NCBI RefSeq assembly: GCF_003259905.1
Contig: NZ_QLMG01000006.1
Span: 62,001 to 126,000 of the forward strand
Origin: Salipiger aestuarii
GTDB lineage: Bacteria > Pseudomonadota > Alphaproteobacteria > Rhodobacterales > Rhodobacteraceae
Length of the DNA stretch: 64,000 nt
Direction of reading: 5' to 3'
Position 1 is the first letter of the stretch. The number at the start of each line of letters is the position of its first letter. The notes beneath the pieces were generated by a model. That model had not been told where the DNA came from. It saw nothing but the letters and a program-made list of their open reading frames with translations, and searched no databases. Positions 8,422 to 15,859 of the stretch are shown here, piece by piece. Made by a program: the position numbers and the translations under genes.

Positions 8422-9356
8422 AGGCGGGCCAGCCTTTCGGCCAGCAGCGTGAAAAACCCGTCCGCGTCGAGGTCGCCGATGAACAGCGCGTTTCTGGGTC
8501 TGTCGGTGACGCCCCACCAGTCCGCCACCGTCATGCCACGCGTCAGCGGCGATGCGGTTTCGATTTCCACGTTGATCTCGCGCCCGGAGAACAGGGCGGG
8601 GTTCAGCAGCCAGGCGATGACGCAGGGGTCGTGCAGCGGTGCACCGTCCGAGCCGTATTTCTCGCGATCGAAGCGTTCGAAGAAATCGGTCATCTGCGCC
8701 ACGGCGATGCCCGCGGGCGTGCCAAGCGCGCGGAAGGCGGCGTTGCGCGGCCTTGTCACCAGCGCCTTGTGGGTGACATCCAGCGGCATCACCACCAGCG
8801 GTGCTCGGGACGCGAACACGATTCTGGCCGCCTCTGGATCGACGTAGATGTTGAATTCGGCGGCGGGGGTGATGTTGCCGACCTCGAAATAGGCGCCGCC
8901 CATCAGCACGATCCGCTTCACCCGCGCGGCGATGTCGGGCGCGCGTTCAAAGGCAGTGGCGATGTTGGTCAGCGGTCCCAGCGGGCACAACGTCACGGTT
9001 CCTGCGGGCTCTGTTCGCAGGGTGTCGATGATGAAATCGACGCCATGGCCGGCTTGCAGGGGCATTGTGGGGTCGGGCAGGGTCGGCCCGTCAAGGCCGG
9101 TCTTGCCATGCACATGTTCGGCGGTCACCAAAGGCTGGCGCAGCGGGCGGTCGCAGCCGGCAAAGACCCTGACATCGGGCCGCCCCGCCAGTTCGCAGAT
9201 CTTGCGCGCGTTCAGGGCGGTCAGTTCCAGAGGGACGTTGCCGGCCACCGCGGTGATCCCGAGCACGTCGATGTCATCGGGGGACGCCAGGGCAAGCAGG
9301 ATGGCGACGGCGTCGTCCTGGCCGGGGTCGGTGTCGATGATGATGCGCTCGGCCAT
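8418..9356 (-). CDS. Inosine/uridine-preferring nucleoside hydrolase
   Basis: 312 residues from the ATG at 9356, the start that puts the N-terminal beta strand in the usual place; an upstream ATG at 9392 would add 12 residues. The calcium-coordinating cluster IIIDTDPGQDDAVAILLAL (DTDPGxDDA) and the middle-domain AEFNIYVDPEAARIVF are diagnostic, and VTLCPLGPLTNIA is the conserved loop of the family. The enzyme splits N-ribosyl bonds of nucleosides to free base and ribose in salvage. It is the first gene of a two-gene unit with the GNAT protein. Substrate preference among purine and pyrimidine nucleosides cannot be told. Confidence 0.9.
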   Translation of the reverse strand: MAERIIIDTDPGQDDAVAILLALASPDDIDVLGITAVAGNVPLELTALNARKICELAGRPDVRVFAGCDRPLRQPLVTAEHVHGKTGLDGPTLPDPTMPLQAGHGVDFIIDTLRTEPAGTVTLCPLGPLTNIATAFERAPDIAARVKRIVLMGGAYFEVGNITPAAEFNIYVDPEAARIVFASRAPLVVMPLDVTHKALVTRPRNAAFRALGTPAGIAVAQMTDFFERFDREKYGSDGAPLHDPCVIAWLLNPALFSGREINVEIETASPLTRGMTVADWWGVTDRPRNALFIGDLDADGFFTLLAERLARL

Positions 9357-9534
9357 GCCCGCCCTTTCGATATTGCCGCCAAGGGGTGCCATGCTGCGCC
9401 ATTGCGTTCAAGCGTCAAGCGCTGCGATCAGGCTTGCCATGTGCCTTGGCAAAGCGGTTTTTCGCGACGGGTCATTGCCGCATCGCCGCATGGTGTTACT
9501 GTCGCGCCGAGTCTTGCCCTTGAGATAGGTCTAC

Positions 9535-9546
9535 GTTATCGCTAAC
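9535..9546. promoter_or_regulatory. LacI-type operator candidate upstream of zwf
   Basis: GTTATCGCTAAC is an inverted repeat (GTTA...TAAC) with a central CG and one mismatched pair, 75 bases before the zwf start. Central-CG palindromes of this form are typical of LacI-family sugar regulators such as GntR. No regulator gene is adjacent, so the partner is unknown. Confidence 0.4.
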
Positions 9547-9621
9547 ACGCCCGAAGGCAGACCGATCGCCGGCCGGTGTTCGGCCAACGCACAGAACGCA
9601 TAGAATCGGAGTACGCCCGAC

Positions 9622-11082
9622 ATGGTTTCACGCGTCATCCCTGTCGCCCCGTTCGATCTGGTCATTTTCGGCGGCACCGGCGATCTTGCCCGGCGCAAGA
9701 TCCTTCCGGGGTTGTTCCGCCGCTTCTGCGCCGGACAGATTCCACCCGAAAGCCGCATCATCGGTGCCGCCCGGTCCGAACTGGACGACGCGGGCTTTCG
9801 CGAGTCGATCCGTGAGGCGCTGCATGAATTTGCCGCCAGCAAGGCGGGCGACCCGGACGCGGTTCAGGATTTTCTGGATCATCTGTATTATGTCGCGGTG
9901 GATGCGACTGGTTCGAACGGCTGGACGCAGCTCAAGGAGCTGATGCGGGATGACGACGAAGGCTATGTGCGGGCGTTTTATTTTTCGGTCGGGCCCAGCC
10001 TTTTCGGCCCCCTGGCCGAAGGGCTGCGCAACCACGGGCTGGCGCATCGCGAAACGCGGATCGTCGTCGAAAAGCCGTTCGGCCACGATCTGGAAACGGC
10101 GCGCGCGCTGAACGAGGAGCTGGCGCAGCATTTCCACGAAGACCAGATCTATCGCATCGACCACTATCTTGGCAAAGAGACGGTGCAGAACCTGATGGCG
10201 GTGCGGTTCGGCAACATGCTGTTCGAGCCGCTGTGGAACGCGCAATATGTCGATCACATCCAGATCACCGTCGCCGAAACCGTCGGCGTGGGCGGGCGTG
10301 GATCGTATTACGACAATTCCGGCGCGATGCGGGACATGGTGCAGAACCACCTGATGCAGCTCTTGTGCCTGATCGCGATGGAGCCGCCGGCGAAATTCGA
10401 CGCGGATGCGGTGCGCGACGAAAAGCTCAAGGTGATCCGCGCGCTGGACCCGGTCGACCCGGACCAGATCGTGCGCGGGCAGTATACCTCGGATGGCAAG
10501 ATGTCGTCGTATCGCGAGGATGCGGAAAACCCGGTGTCCAAGACCGAAAGCTATATCGCGCTCAAGTCGTATATCTCGAACTGGCGGTGGGCGAACACGC
10601 CGTTCTATCTGCGCACCGGCAAGCGGCTGAACGCGCGCGCCTCGGAAATCGCGGTGGTGTTCAAGGAAACGCCGCATTCGATCTTTGGTATCGATTCGGG
10701 GCGGCACCGCAACGTGCTGTCGATCCGCCTGCAACCGGATGAGGGCATGACGCTGGGCGTCACCATCAAGGAACCGGGGCCGGGGGGAATGCGCCTGCTG
10801 GACGTGCCGCTGGACATGTCGTTCGCCGACGCTCTTGGCCCCGAGGCCGAAGAGGTCACCGACGCCTATGAACGGCTGATCATGGATGTGATCCGGGGCA
10901 ACCAGACGCTGTTCATGCGCGGCGACGAGGTCGAGGCCGCGTGGGCCTGGACCGATCCGCTGATCGAAGGGTGGGAGAGGCGCGGCGACAGCCCCAAACC
11001 CTACGACGCGGGCAGCGTGGGGCCGGACGACGCGGCCTTTCTGATCAATCGCGACGGTCGCCGCTGGAGGGTACTCAAGTGA
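9622..11082 (+). CDS. zwf: Glucose-6-phosphate 1-dehydrogenase
   Basis: 486 residues, the normal family length. The NADP-binding loop IFGGTGDLARRK (residues 15-26), the catalytic RIDHYLGKE (178-186) and the EKPFG segment are all intact. It oxidises glucose-6-phosphate to 6-phosphogluconolactone in the cytosol and feeds the Entner-Doudoroff and oxidative pentose phosphate routes. It is the first gene of zwf-pgl-pgi; pgl overlaps its stop by GTGA. The 229-base upstream region contains the palindrome GTTATCGCTAAC, a plausible sugar-responsive operator. Confidence 0.97.
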   Translation: MVSRVIPVAPFDLVIFGGTGDLARRKILPGLFRRFCAGQIPPESRIIGAARSELDDAGFRESIREALHEFAASKAGDPDAVQDFLDHLYYVAVDATGSNGWTQLKELMRDDDEGYVRAFYFSVGPSLFGPLAEGLRNHGLAHRETRIVVEKPFGHDLETARALNEELAQHFHEDQIYRIDHYLGKETVQNLMAVRFGNMLFEPLWNAQYVDHIQITVAETVGVGGRGSYYDNSGAMRDMVQNHLMQLLCLIAMEPPAKFDADAVRDEKLKVIRALDPVDPDQIVRGQYTSDGKMSSYREDAENPVSKTESYIALKSYISNWRWANTPFYLRTGKRLNARASEIAVVFKETPHSIFGIDSGRHRNVLSIRLQPDEGMTLGVTIKEPGPGGMRLLDVPLDMSFADALGPEAEEVTDAYERLIMDVIRGNQTLFMRGDEVEAAWAWTDPLIEGWERRGDSPKPYDAGSVGPDDAAFLINRDGRRWRVLK

Positions 11083-11759
11083 CGAACTACGAATTGCGCG
11101 ACTATCCCGACCGGGAATTGCTGGCGATGGATCTGGCGAACCAGATCGCCGGAGAACTGCGCTCGGCGCTGGGACACCGCGAGCGGGTGGCGCTGGCGGT
11201 GCCGGGGGGGACGTCTCCGGGGCCGGTGTTCGACGCGCTGTGCGCGGCCGATCTGGACTGGAGCCGGGTCGATGTGCTGCTGACCGATGAACGCTGGGTG
11301 CCCGAAAGCTCGGCACGGTCCAACACCCGGCTGGTGCGCGAACGTCTGCTGACAGACCGGGCGGCTGCGGCGCGCTACCTGCCGCTTTATGCCGCCGCCG
11401 ACACCCCTGAGGACAAGCTGGCCGGGCTTGCCGAGGCGATTGCGCCGTCGCTGCCGCTGGCGGTGGTCTTGTTGGGGATGGGGGCGGACATGCACACCGC
11501 ATCGCTCTTTCCAGGCGCCGACAAGCTGGCCGAAGCGCTTGCGTCCGACGCGCCGATCCTGTTGCCCATGCGCGCCTCCGGCGCGCCCGAGCCGCGCATC
11601 ACGCTGACCGCGCCGGTGCTGGATGGCGCTATGAAGAAGCACGTTGTCATTCTCGGAGCCGAAAAGCGCGCGGTTTTGAAAAAGGCCCGTGGCCTGCCGC
11701 CGCAGGAGGCGCCGGTGAATGCCATACTCGACGAAGCGGTGGTTCACTGGGCTGAATGA
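11079..11759 (+). CDS. pgl: 6-phosphogluconolactonase
   Basis: 226 residues from a GTG at 11079 that overlaps the zwf stop. Family motifs visible: LAVPGGTSPGPVFDAL near the N-terminus, DWSRVDVLLTDERWVP (the DERxVP catalytic-site loop), and LLGMGADMHTASLFPGA (GxGxDGHxAS-like, here GADMHTASLFPG). The reaction is hydrolysis of 6-phosphogluconolactone to 6-phosphogluconate, directly downstream of Zwf. The gene overlap implies fixed stoichiometry with zwf. The next gene, pgi, starts 66 bases later on the same strand, giving a three-gene glucose-6-phosphate operon. Confidence 0.95.
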   Translation: MTNYELRDYPDRELLAMDLANQIAGELRSALGHRERVALAVPGGTSPGPVFDALCAADLDWSRVDVLLTDERWVPESSARSNTRLVRERLLTDRAAAARYLPLYAAADTPEDKLAGLAEAIAPSLPLAVVLLGMGADMHTASLFPGADKLAEALASDAPILLPMRASGAPEPRITLTAPVLDGAMKKHVVILGAEKRAVLKKARGLPPQEAPVNAILDEAVVHWAE

Positions 11760-11825
11760 CCGGCCCGCTGATCCGGGCTGAATGCACAGGGTCGGATACC
11801 GACCTTCAGAAGAAGTGAGAGTGCC

Positions 11826-13406
11826 ATGTGGGATGATCTGAAACGCCTCGCCGCAGCGCGCGAGGGGCGCCGTATCGACGCGCTGTTCGCGCAGGATGCC
11901 GACCGCGCCGCGTCTTTTTCCATCGAAGTCGATGGAATGCTGTTCGATTTCTCCAAGACGCAGCTTGATGACGAGGTTCTTGCGGCTCTGATCGCTGTCG
12001 CCGACGCGGCCAAGGTCGCCCCCCGCCGCGAGGCGATGTTCGAAGGCGTCAGGATCAACGAAACCGAAGGCCGCGCGGTGCTGCACACTGCCCTGCGCAA
12101 CCTCGACGGCGCGCCGGTGCTGGTCGACGGCGCCGATGTCATGCCCGCGGTTTTGGGCACGCTGGACCGGATGGAAAAGCTGGCCAACGAGATCCGCGGC
12201 TCGGCCATCACCGACGTGGTGAACATCGGCATCGGCGGGTCCGACCTGGGGCCGAAGATGGGCACCATCGCGCTGGCGCCGTTCCATGACGGGCCGCGCT
12301 GCCATTTCGTGTCCAACGTCGACGGGGCCGACATTGCGGACACGCTCAGGCGGTGCACCCCCGCGACGACGCTGTTCGTCATCGCGTCCAAGACATTCAC
12401 CACCATCGAGACGATGACCAACGCGCGCACCGCCTGGGACTGGCTGGAGGCGGCGGGCGAAACCACCGACGGCAAGTTCGTCGCGCTGTCGTCGAACCAG
12501 ACCAGGGCAGCGGAATGGGGCATTCCGGCCGAACGCGTGTTCGGATTCGAGGACTGGGTCGGCGGGCGCTATTCCATGTGGGGACCGATCGGGTTGTCGA
12601 TGATGCTGGCGGTCGGGCCGGGCAATTTTCGCGCTTTCCTGAGCGGCGGCATGAAGATGGACCGGCATTTCCGCGACGCTCCGCTGGCGCGGAACATGCC
12701 GGTGATGCTGGCGCTGGTGGGCATGTGGCACAATCAGGTGCTGGGTTACAGCACGCGCGCGGTGCTGCCGTACGACAACCGGCTGGAACGTCTGCCAGCC
12801 TATCTTCAGCAGCTTGAGATGGAAAGCAATGGCAAGGGCGTCAGCATGGAGGGGGCCGGCCTGACGGTCAATTCCGGCCCGGTGGTCTGGGGCGAGCCGG
12901 GCACCAACGGGCAGCATGCCTTTTACCAGCTGATCCATCAGGGCACCCGTGTCGTGCCGTGCGAATTCATGGTCGCCGCGCGGGGGCACGAACCTTCGCT
13001 GCGTCATCATCACGAACTGCTGGTCGCCAATTGTCTGGCGCAATCCGAGGCGCTGATGCGCGGGCGTGCCCTGGATGAGGCGCGCGCCGGGATCGCGGAC
13101 GCGTTCAACGGTGACGAGCTGGAACGACAGGCGCGCCACCGGGTGTTTCCGGGCAACCGCCCGTCGACGACGCTGGTGTATAAATTGCTCGACCCCGAAA
13201 CGCTGGGGCGCATTGTCGCGCTGTATGAACACCGGGTGTTCGTCGAGGGGGTGATCCTGAACATCAACTCCTACGATCAGTGGGGGGTCGAGCTGGGCAA
13301 GGAACTGGCAACGACGCTTCACCCGATGGTGACCGGGGCCGAAACCGCCGAAGGAAAGGACGGATCGACCCGCCAGCTTCTTACATTCCTTCAGCGGAAT
13401 GTCTGA
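11826..13406 (+). CDS. pgi: Glucose-6-phosphate isomerase
   Basis: 526 residues, slightly shorter than the enterobacterial enzyme. Signature segments are present: VVNIGIGGSDLGPKM, FVIASKTFTTIETMTNA, the PGI signature VGGRYSMWGPIGLSMML, and the C-terminal INSYDQWGVELGKELA with the active-site lysine. It interconverts glucose-6-phosphate and fructose-6-phosphate in the cytosol. Because Rhodobacteraceae usually lack a strong Embden-Meyerhof route, its likely job here is to recycle fructose-6-phosphate back into the Zwf/Pgl branch (inference). Start chosen after an AGAAGTGAGAG-type purine-rich region. Confidence 0.96.
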   Translation: MWDDLKRLAAAREGRRIDALFAQDADRAASFSIEVDGMLFDFSKTQLDDEVLAALIAVADAAKVAPRREAMFEGVRINETEGRAVLHTALRNLDGAPVLVDGADVMPAVLGTLDRMEKLANEIRGSAITDVVNIGIGGSDLGPKMGTIALAPFHDGPRCHFVSNVDGADIADTLRRCTPATTLFVIASKTFTTIETMTNARTAWDWLEAAGETTDGKFVALSSNQTRAAEWGIPAERVFGFEDWVGGRYSMWGPIGLSMMLAVGPGNFRAFLSGGMKMDRHFRDAPLARNMPVMLALVGMWHNQVLGYSTRAVLPYDNRLERLPAYLQQLEMESNGKGVSMEGAGLTVNSGPVVWGEPGTNGQHAFYQLIHQGTRVVPCEFMVAARGHEPSLRHHHELLVANCLAQSEALMRGRALDEARAGIADAFNGDELERQARHRVFPGNRPSTTLVYKLLDPETLGRIVALYEHRVFVEGVILNINSYDQWGVELGKELATTLHPMVTGAETAEGKDGSTRQLLTFLQRNV

Positions 13407-13426
13407 ATTGGTTCCATGACATTAAT

Positions 13427-13440
13427 GTCAGGTCGAAAGG
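13427..13440. promoter_or_regulatory. Perfect 14-bp palindrome upstream of the PRC-barrel gene
   Basis: TGACATTAATGTCA is a perfect palindrome, AT-rich within GC-rich DNA, 85 bases before the start of the PRC-barrel gene and 21 bases after the pgi stop. The position suits an operator. No cognate regulator can be named. Confidence 0.45.
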
Positions 13441-13524
13441 TATCGGGGCATGGAACGGTTGCGGGGTGACCCGTGTTGTTGGGGCATACGTCATTCAAGA
13501 CGACACCAAACGGAGGAACACCAC

Positions 13525-14256
13525 ATGAAACGCCTTACCATGACCGTTGCCGCTCTCGCTCTGACCGCAGGTGGCGCCGCTTACGCGCAGACCGCCGACG
13601 AGACCAAGATGCAGACCCAGGACAATATGGAGCAGGCCGAAACCAATCTGGAGCGCGCCGGCGAAAATCTGGAGCAAGCTGCCGAGAACACCGGCGACGC
13701 GATCCAAAACGGCGCCCGGAACGCTGGCGATGCGATGCAGAACGCCGCAAACGACGTGGACGGCAAGATGAACCGGGCCGCCGGCGACACCGAGGCGCTG
13801 TTTGCCAACGATGCTGACGGTCTGATCCGCGCCCGTGACATTCTGGGTGGCCGGGTCTATGCCGAAAACACCGACGAAATGACCGACGAGTCGATCGACA
13901 ACGCGGCCACCGACCCGGCGGCAACGACCAGCACCGACATGGCGTCGGGTGACGCTGCGGTCACCACCGAGGGAGAAGAAGACACCGATATGGCGGCCAA
14001 TGGCCAGTCGGCGATCCAGGACAACTGGGATAACGTCGGTGAGATCGAAGACCTCGTGTTCAACGCCGACGGCTCGCTCGAAGGTATCGTGGCCGAGGTT
14101 GGCGGCTTCCTCGACATCGGCGACAAGCACATCCACATCTCGCTTTCGGATGTGAACCTCGTGCCGGTCGACGATGCGACCTACGCCATCGTGGTTCCCT
14201 ACACCAAGGACCAGATGATGGAGATGCCCGACGTCGATGAATCCGCTCTGAACTGA
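13525..14256 (+). CDS. Secreted PRC-barrel domain protein
   Basis: 243 residues. The ATG at 13525 follows GGAGG; an upstream in-frame start is ignored because the signal peptide (residues 1-22, cut near AYAQ) begins here. Residues 24-95 are a repetitive amphipathic helix rich in Ala, Asn, Glu and Gln (repeated NAGDAMQNAAND-like units), like late-embryogenesis or apolipoprotein-type helices. An acidic linker follows, then a PRC-barrel from about 165 (VGEIEDLVFNADGSLEGIVAEVGGFLDIGDKHIHI). PRC-barrels are small beta domains in photosynthetic reaction centre H, RimM and stress proteins. Periplasmic location is predicted; the role is unknown. A strong intrinsic terminator follows the gene. Confidence 0.85.
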   Translation: MKRLTMTVAALALTAGGAAYAQTADETKMQTQDNMEQAETNLERAGENLEQAAENTGDAIQNGARNAGDAMQNAANDVDGKMNRAAGDTEALFANDADGLIRARDILGGRVYAENTDEMTDESIDNAATDPAATTSTDMASGDAAVTTEGEEDTDMAANGQSAIQDNWDNVGEIEDLVFNADGSLEGIVAEVGGFLDIGDKHIHISLSDVNLVPVDDATYAIVVPYTKDQMMEMPDVDESALN

Positions 14257-14286
14257 TTTATCGCGCCTCTCGTACTCTCACGGACG

Positions 14287-14317
14287 GGCCGGAGCTTTTG
14301 CTCCGGCCTTTTCTTTT
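14287..14317 (+). terminator. Intrinsic terminator after the PRC-barrel gene
   Basis: A perfect 9-bp stem (GGCCGGAGC / GCTCCGGCC, 14287-14295 with 14300-14308) with a TTTT loop is followed directly by TTTTCTTTTG. This is a textbook rho-independent terminator, 30 bases after the stop codon. Confidence 0.92.
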
Positions 14318-14509
14318 GTCACAAAGGTTTACGGCATTTCCCGAAATCCCGGCGATCGGCCGCGCCGGTCGGCCACAGGTGCGGCCCGCCACCGGACCGC
14401 ACGCTGCAGTTGGGGGTGGTTAATAAATTCTGGCGACATTTGGTGCTGCGGGAAAGCGTCCCTTCAAGAGGGCGCTCGCCGCGACACCTAGATCGAGCGA
14501 GTAAACACC

Positions 14510-15127
14510 ATGACCAGCAGCGACGTTCGGCGCATGGCCGAAGAAATCGTCGCCCGCGAGGGCGGCTATGTGAACGACCCCGACGATCCGGGCGGGGCGA
14601 CCAAATATGGCGTCACCATCCACACGATGCGCAGGCTCGGGGTCGACCTTGACCGCGACGGCGACGTGGACGCGCGCGATGTGCAGGCGCTCAGTCGTGC
14701 CCAGGCGGTCGATATTTTCCTGACTCATTACTTTTCCGGCCCGCGTATCGCGGATCTGCCAGAGGCTCTGCATGCGAGCGTGTTCGACATGTATGTGAAC
14801 GCTGGCAGCAACGCTGTGAAGATCCTTCAGCGGCTTTTGCTGAAGATGGGCGAGACGGTCGCGGTCGACGGCGCCATCGGGCCGATGACCATCGCGGCGA
14901 CCCATCGCGCCCATGCGCAGGCGCCCACCGTGATCGCGGACGCCTACGGCATCGAGCGGCGGAACTACTATTTCGCGCTGGCCGATCGCCGTCCGGCATC
15001 GCGCAAATACGCCCGCACCCGCGCAGGCGGCAAGGGCGGCTGGATCAAGCGCGCCGAGGAGTTCATCTCGCCGCGGTTCCACATGAGCGCGGCGGAGTTC
15101 AACGCTCGGGTGGCGGCATGGGGATGA
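14510..15127 (+). CDS. GTA-type endolysin: holin-associated N-acetylmuramidase (GH108)
   Basis: 205 residues. The N-terminal GH108 signature EGGYVNDPDDPGGATKYGVT holds the catalytic Glu (residue 16) and is followed by an aspartate-rich insert (DLDRDGDVDARDVQAL) and the YFSGPRIADLPEAL...FDMYVNAG segment of the family, then a C-terminal peptidoglycan-binding region. It should cleave the glycan backbone after release by a holin. It has no signal peptide, as expected for holin-dependent endolysins, and overlaps the holin gene by 10 bases. In Rhodobacter capsulatus a homologous endolysin/holin pair, outside the main gene-transfer-agent cluster, is needed for GTA release. No other phage gene is nearby, so a GTA role is favoured over a prophage remnant. 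Confidence 0.88.
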   Translation: MTSSDVRRMAEEIVAREGGYVNDPDDPGGATKYGVTIHTMRRLGVDLDRDGDVDARDVQALSRAQAVDIFLTHYFSGPRIADLPEALHASVFDMYVNAGSNAVKILQRLLLKMGETVAVDGAIGPMTIAATHRAHAQAPTVIADAYGIERRNYYFALADRRPASRKYARTRAGGKGGWIKRAEEFISPRFHMSAAEFNARVAAWG

Positions 15128-15690
15128 CGGGCATGATCGGATCGCTGTTCCAGGTGGTGTTCGGATCGGGGCGCAACGTCATCCGCGAAACCGCCGAGGT
15201 GTTTCGTGAAAACACCGAAGCGCAGGCGGCGCGCGAAGCCGGTTTGCAGGCCAGTGCGCTTCAGCAATTCGGAACCGAGTTCACCTCGCAACACAGTTCG
15301 CGGTTCGACCGCTTCATCGACGGCCTGAACCGCATTCCGCGCCCGGCGCTGGCGCTTGGGACACTGGCGCTGTTCGTGGCGGCGATGGTGGACCCGCTGT
15401 GGTTTGCCGAGCGCATGGCGGGAATCGCGCTGGTGCCGGACCCGATGTGGTGGCTTCTGACGGCCATTGTCGGATTTTATTTCGGCGCGCGTCATCAGGT
15501 AAAGGGCCACGCCTTTCGCCGCGACATCGCCGCGAGCGTGGCGGCGGTGCCGGGCGTGGTGGCGCAGATCCGCGCGCTTGACCCCGAGACGGCACAGGGG
15601 GGGGCAGCTGCGCGCCTTCCTGCGCGGGTTGCCGATGACGCCGACGGCGGCGGCAATCCTGCACTGGCGGAATGGCAGTCGACACGGTGA
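15118..15690 (+). CDS. GTA-type holin (3TM holin family)
   Basis: 190 residues; ATG at 15118 overlaps the endolysin stop. The first ~60 residues are amphipathic and charged (VFRENTEAQAAREAGLQASALQQF), then two clear membrane helices at about 75-98 (PALALGTLALFVAAMVDPLWF) and 100-125 (DPMWWLLTAIVGFYFGA), with a possible third at the N-terminus (GMIGSLFQVVFG). The layout and sequence match the family described as holins for gene-transfer-agent release. It would form inner-membrane pores that let the endolysin reach the wall. The C-terminus is a Gly/Ala/Asp-rich soluble tail. Confidence 0.85.
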   Translation: MGMTGMIGSLFQVVFGSGRNVIRETAEVFRENTEAQAAREAGLQASALQQFGTEFTSQHSSRFDRFIDGLNRIPRPALALGTLALFVAAMVDPLWFAERMAGIALVPDPMWWLLTAIVGFYFGARHQVKGHAFRRDIAASVAAVPGVVAQIRALDPETAQGGAAARLPARVADDADGGGNPALAEWQSTR

Positions 15691-15747
15691 TGGCACGGCG
15701 CCGTCGGGCCTGACCCACGGGGATGTTTCGGGCCGACAAGGATGGGC

Positions 15748-15771
15748 GGGCGCGGTTTTCGGACCGCGCCC
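15748..15771 (+). terminator. GC hairpin after the lysis pair, possible terminator
   Basis: GGGCGCGGT (15748-15756) pairs with ACCGCGCCC (15763-15771) around a TTTCGG loop. It lies 57 bases after the holin stop and before ccmF. There is no good T-run, so termination may be Rho-assisted or absent. Confidence 0.5.
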
Positions 15772-15859
15772 GTTCCGCATTTCGCCCGCGACAAAGTGTT
15801 ATAGGGCAAGCTGCGGTTTTCGTTGGCCGGGTGTGGGGGGGTGCCGTATAGAGGGGCCC

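Noticed and set aside
11001-13322. A 773-residue minus-strand frame across pgl and pgi
   Set aside because: It is antisense to two clear enzyme genes and rich in His/Arg/Gln; a composition artefact of high-GC coding DNA.
13452-13477. GGAAC-N16/17-GTGTT resembling an EcfG stress promoter before the PRC-barrel gene
   Set aside because: The -10 element does not match CGTT at the right spacing, and many Rhodobacteraceae lack the EcfG system.
14420-14430. TTAATAAATTC as a CtrA site before the endolysin
   Set aside because: Only one TTAA half-site with no second half at 7 bases.
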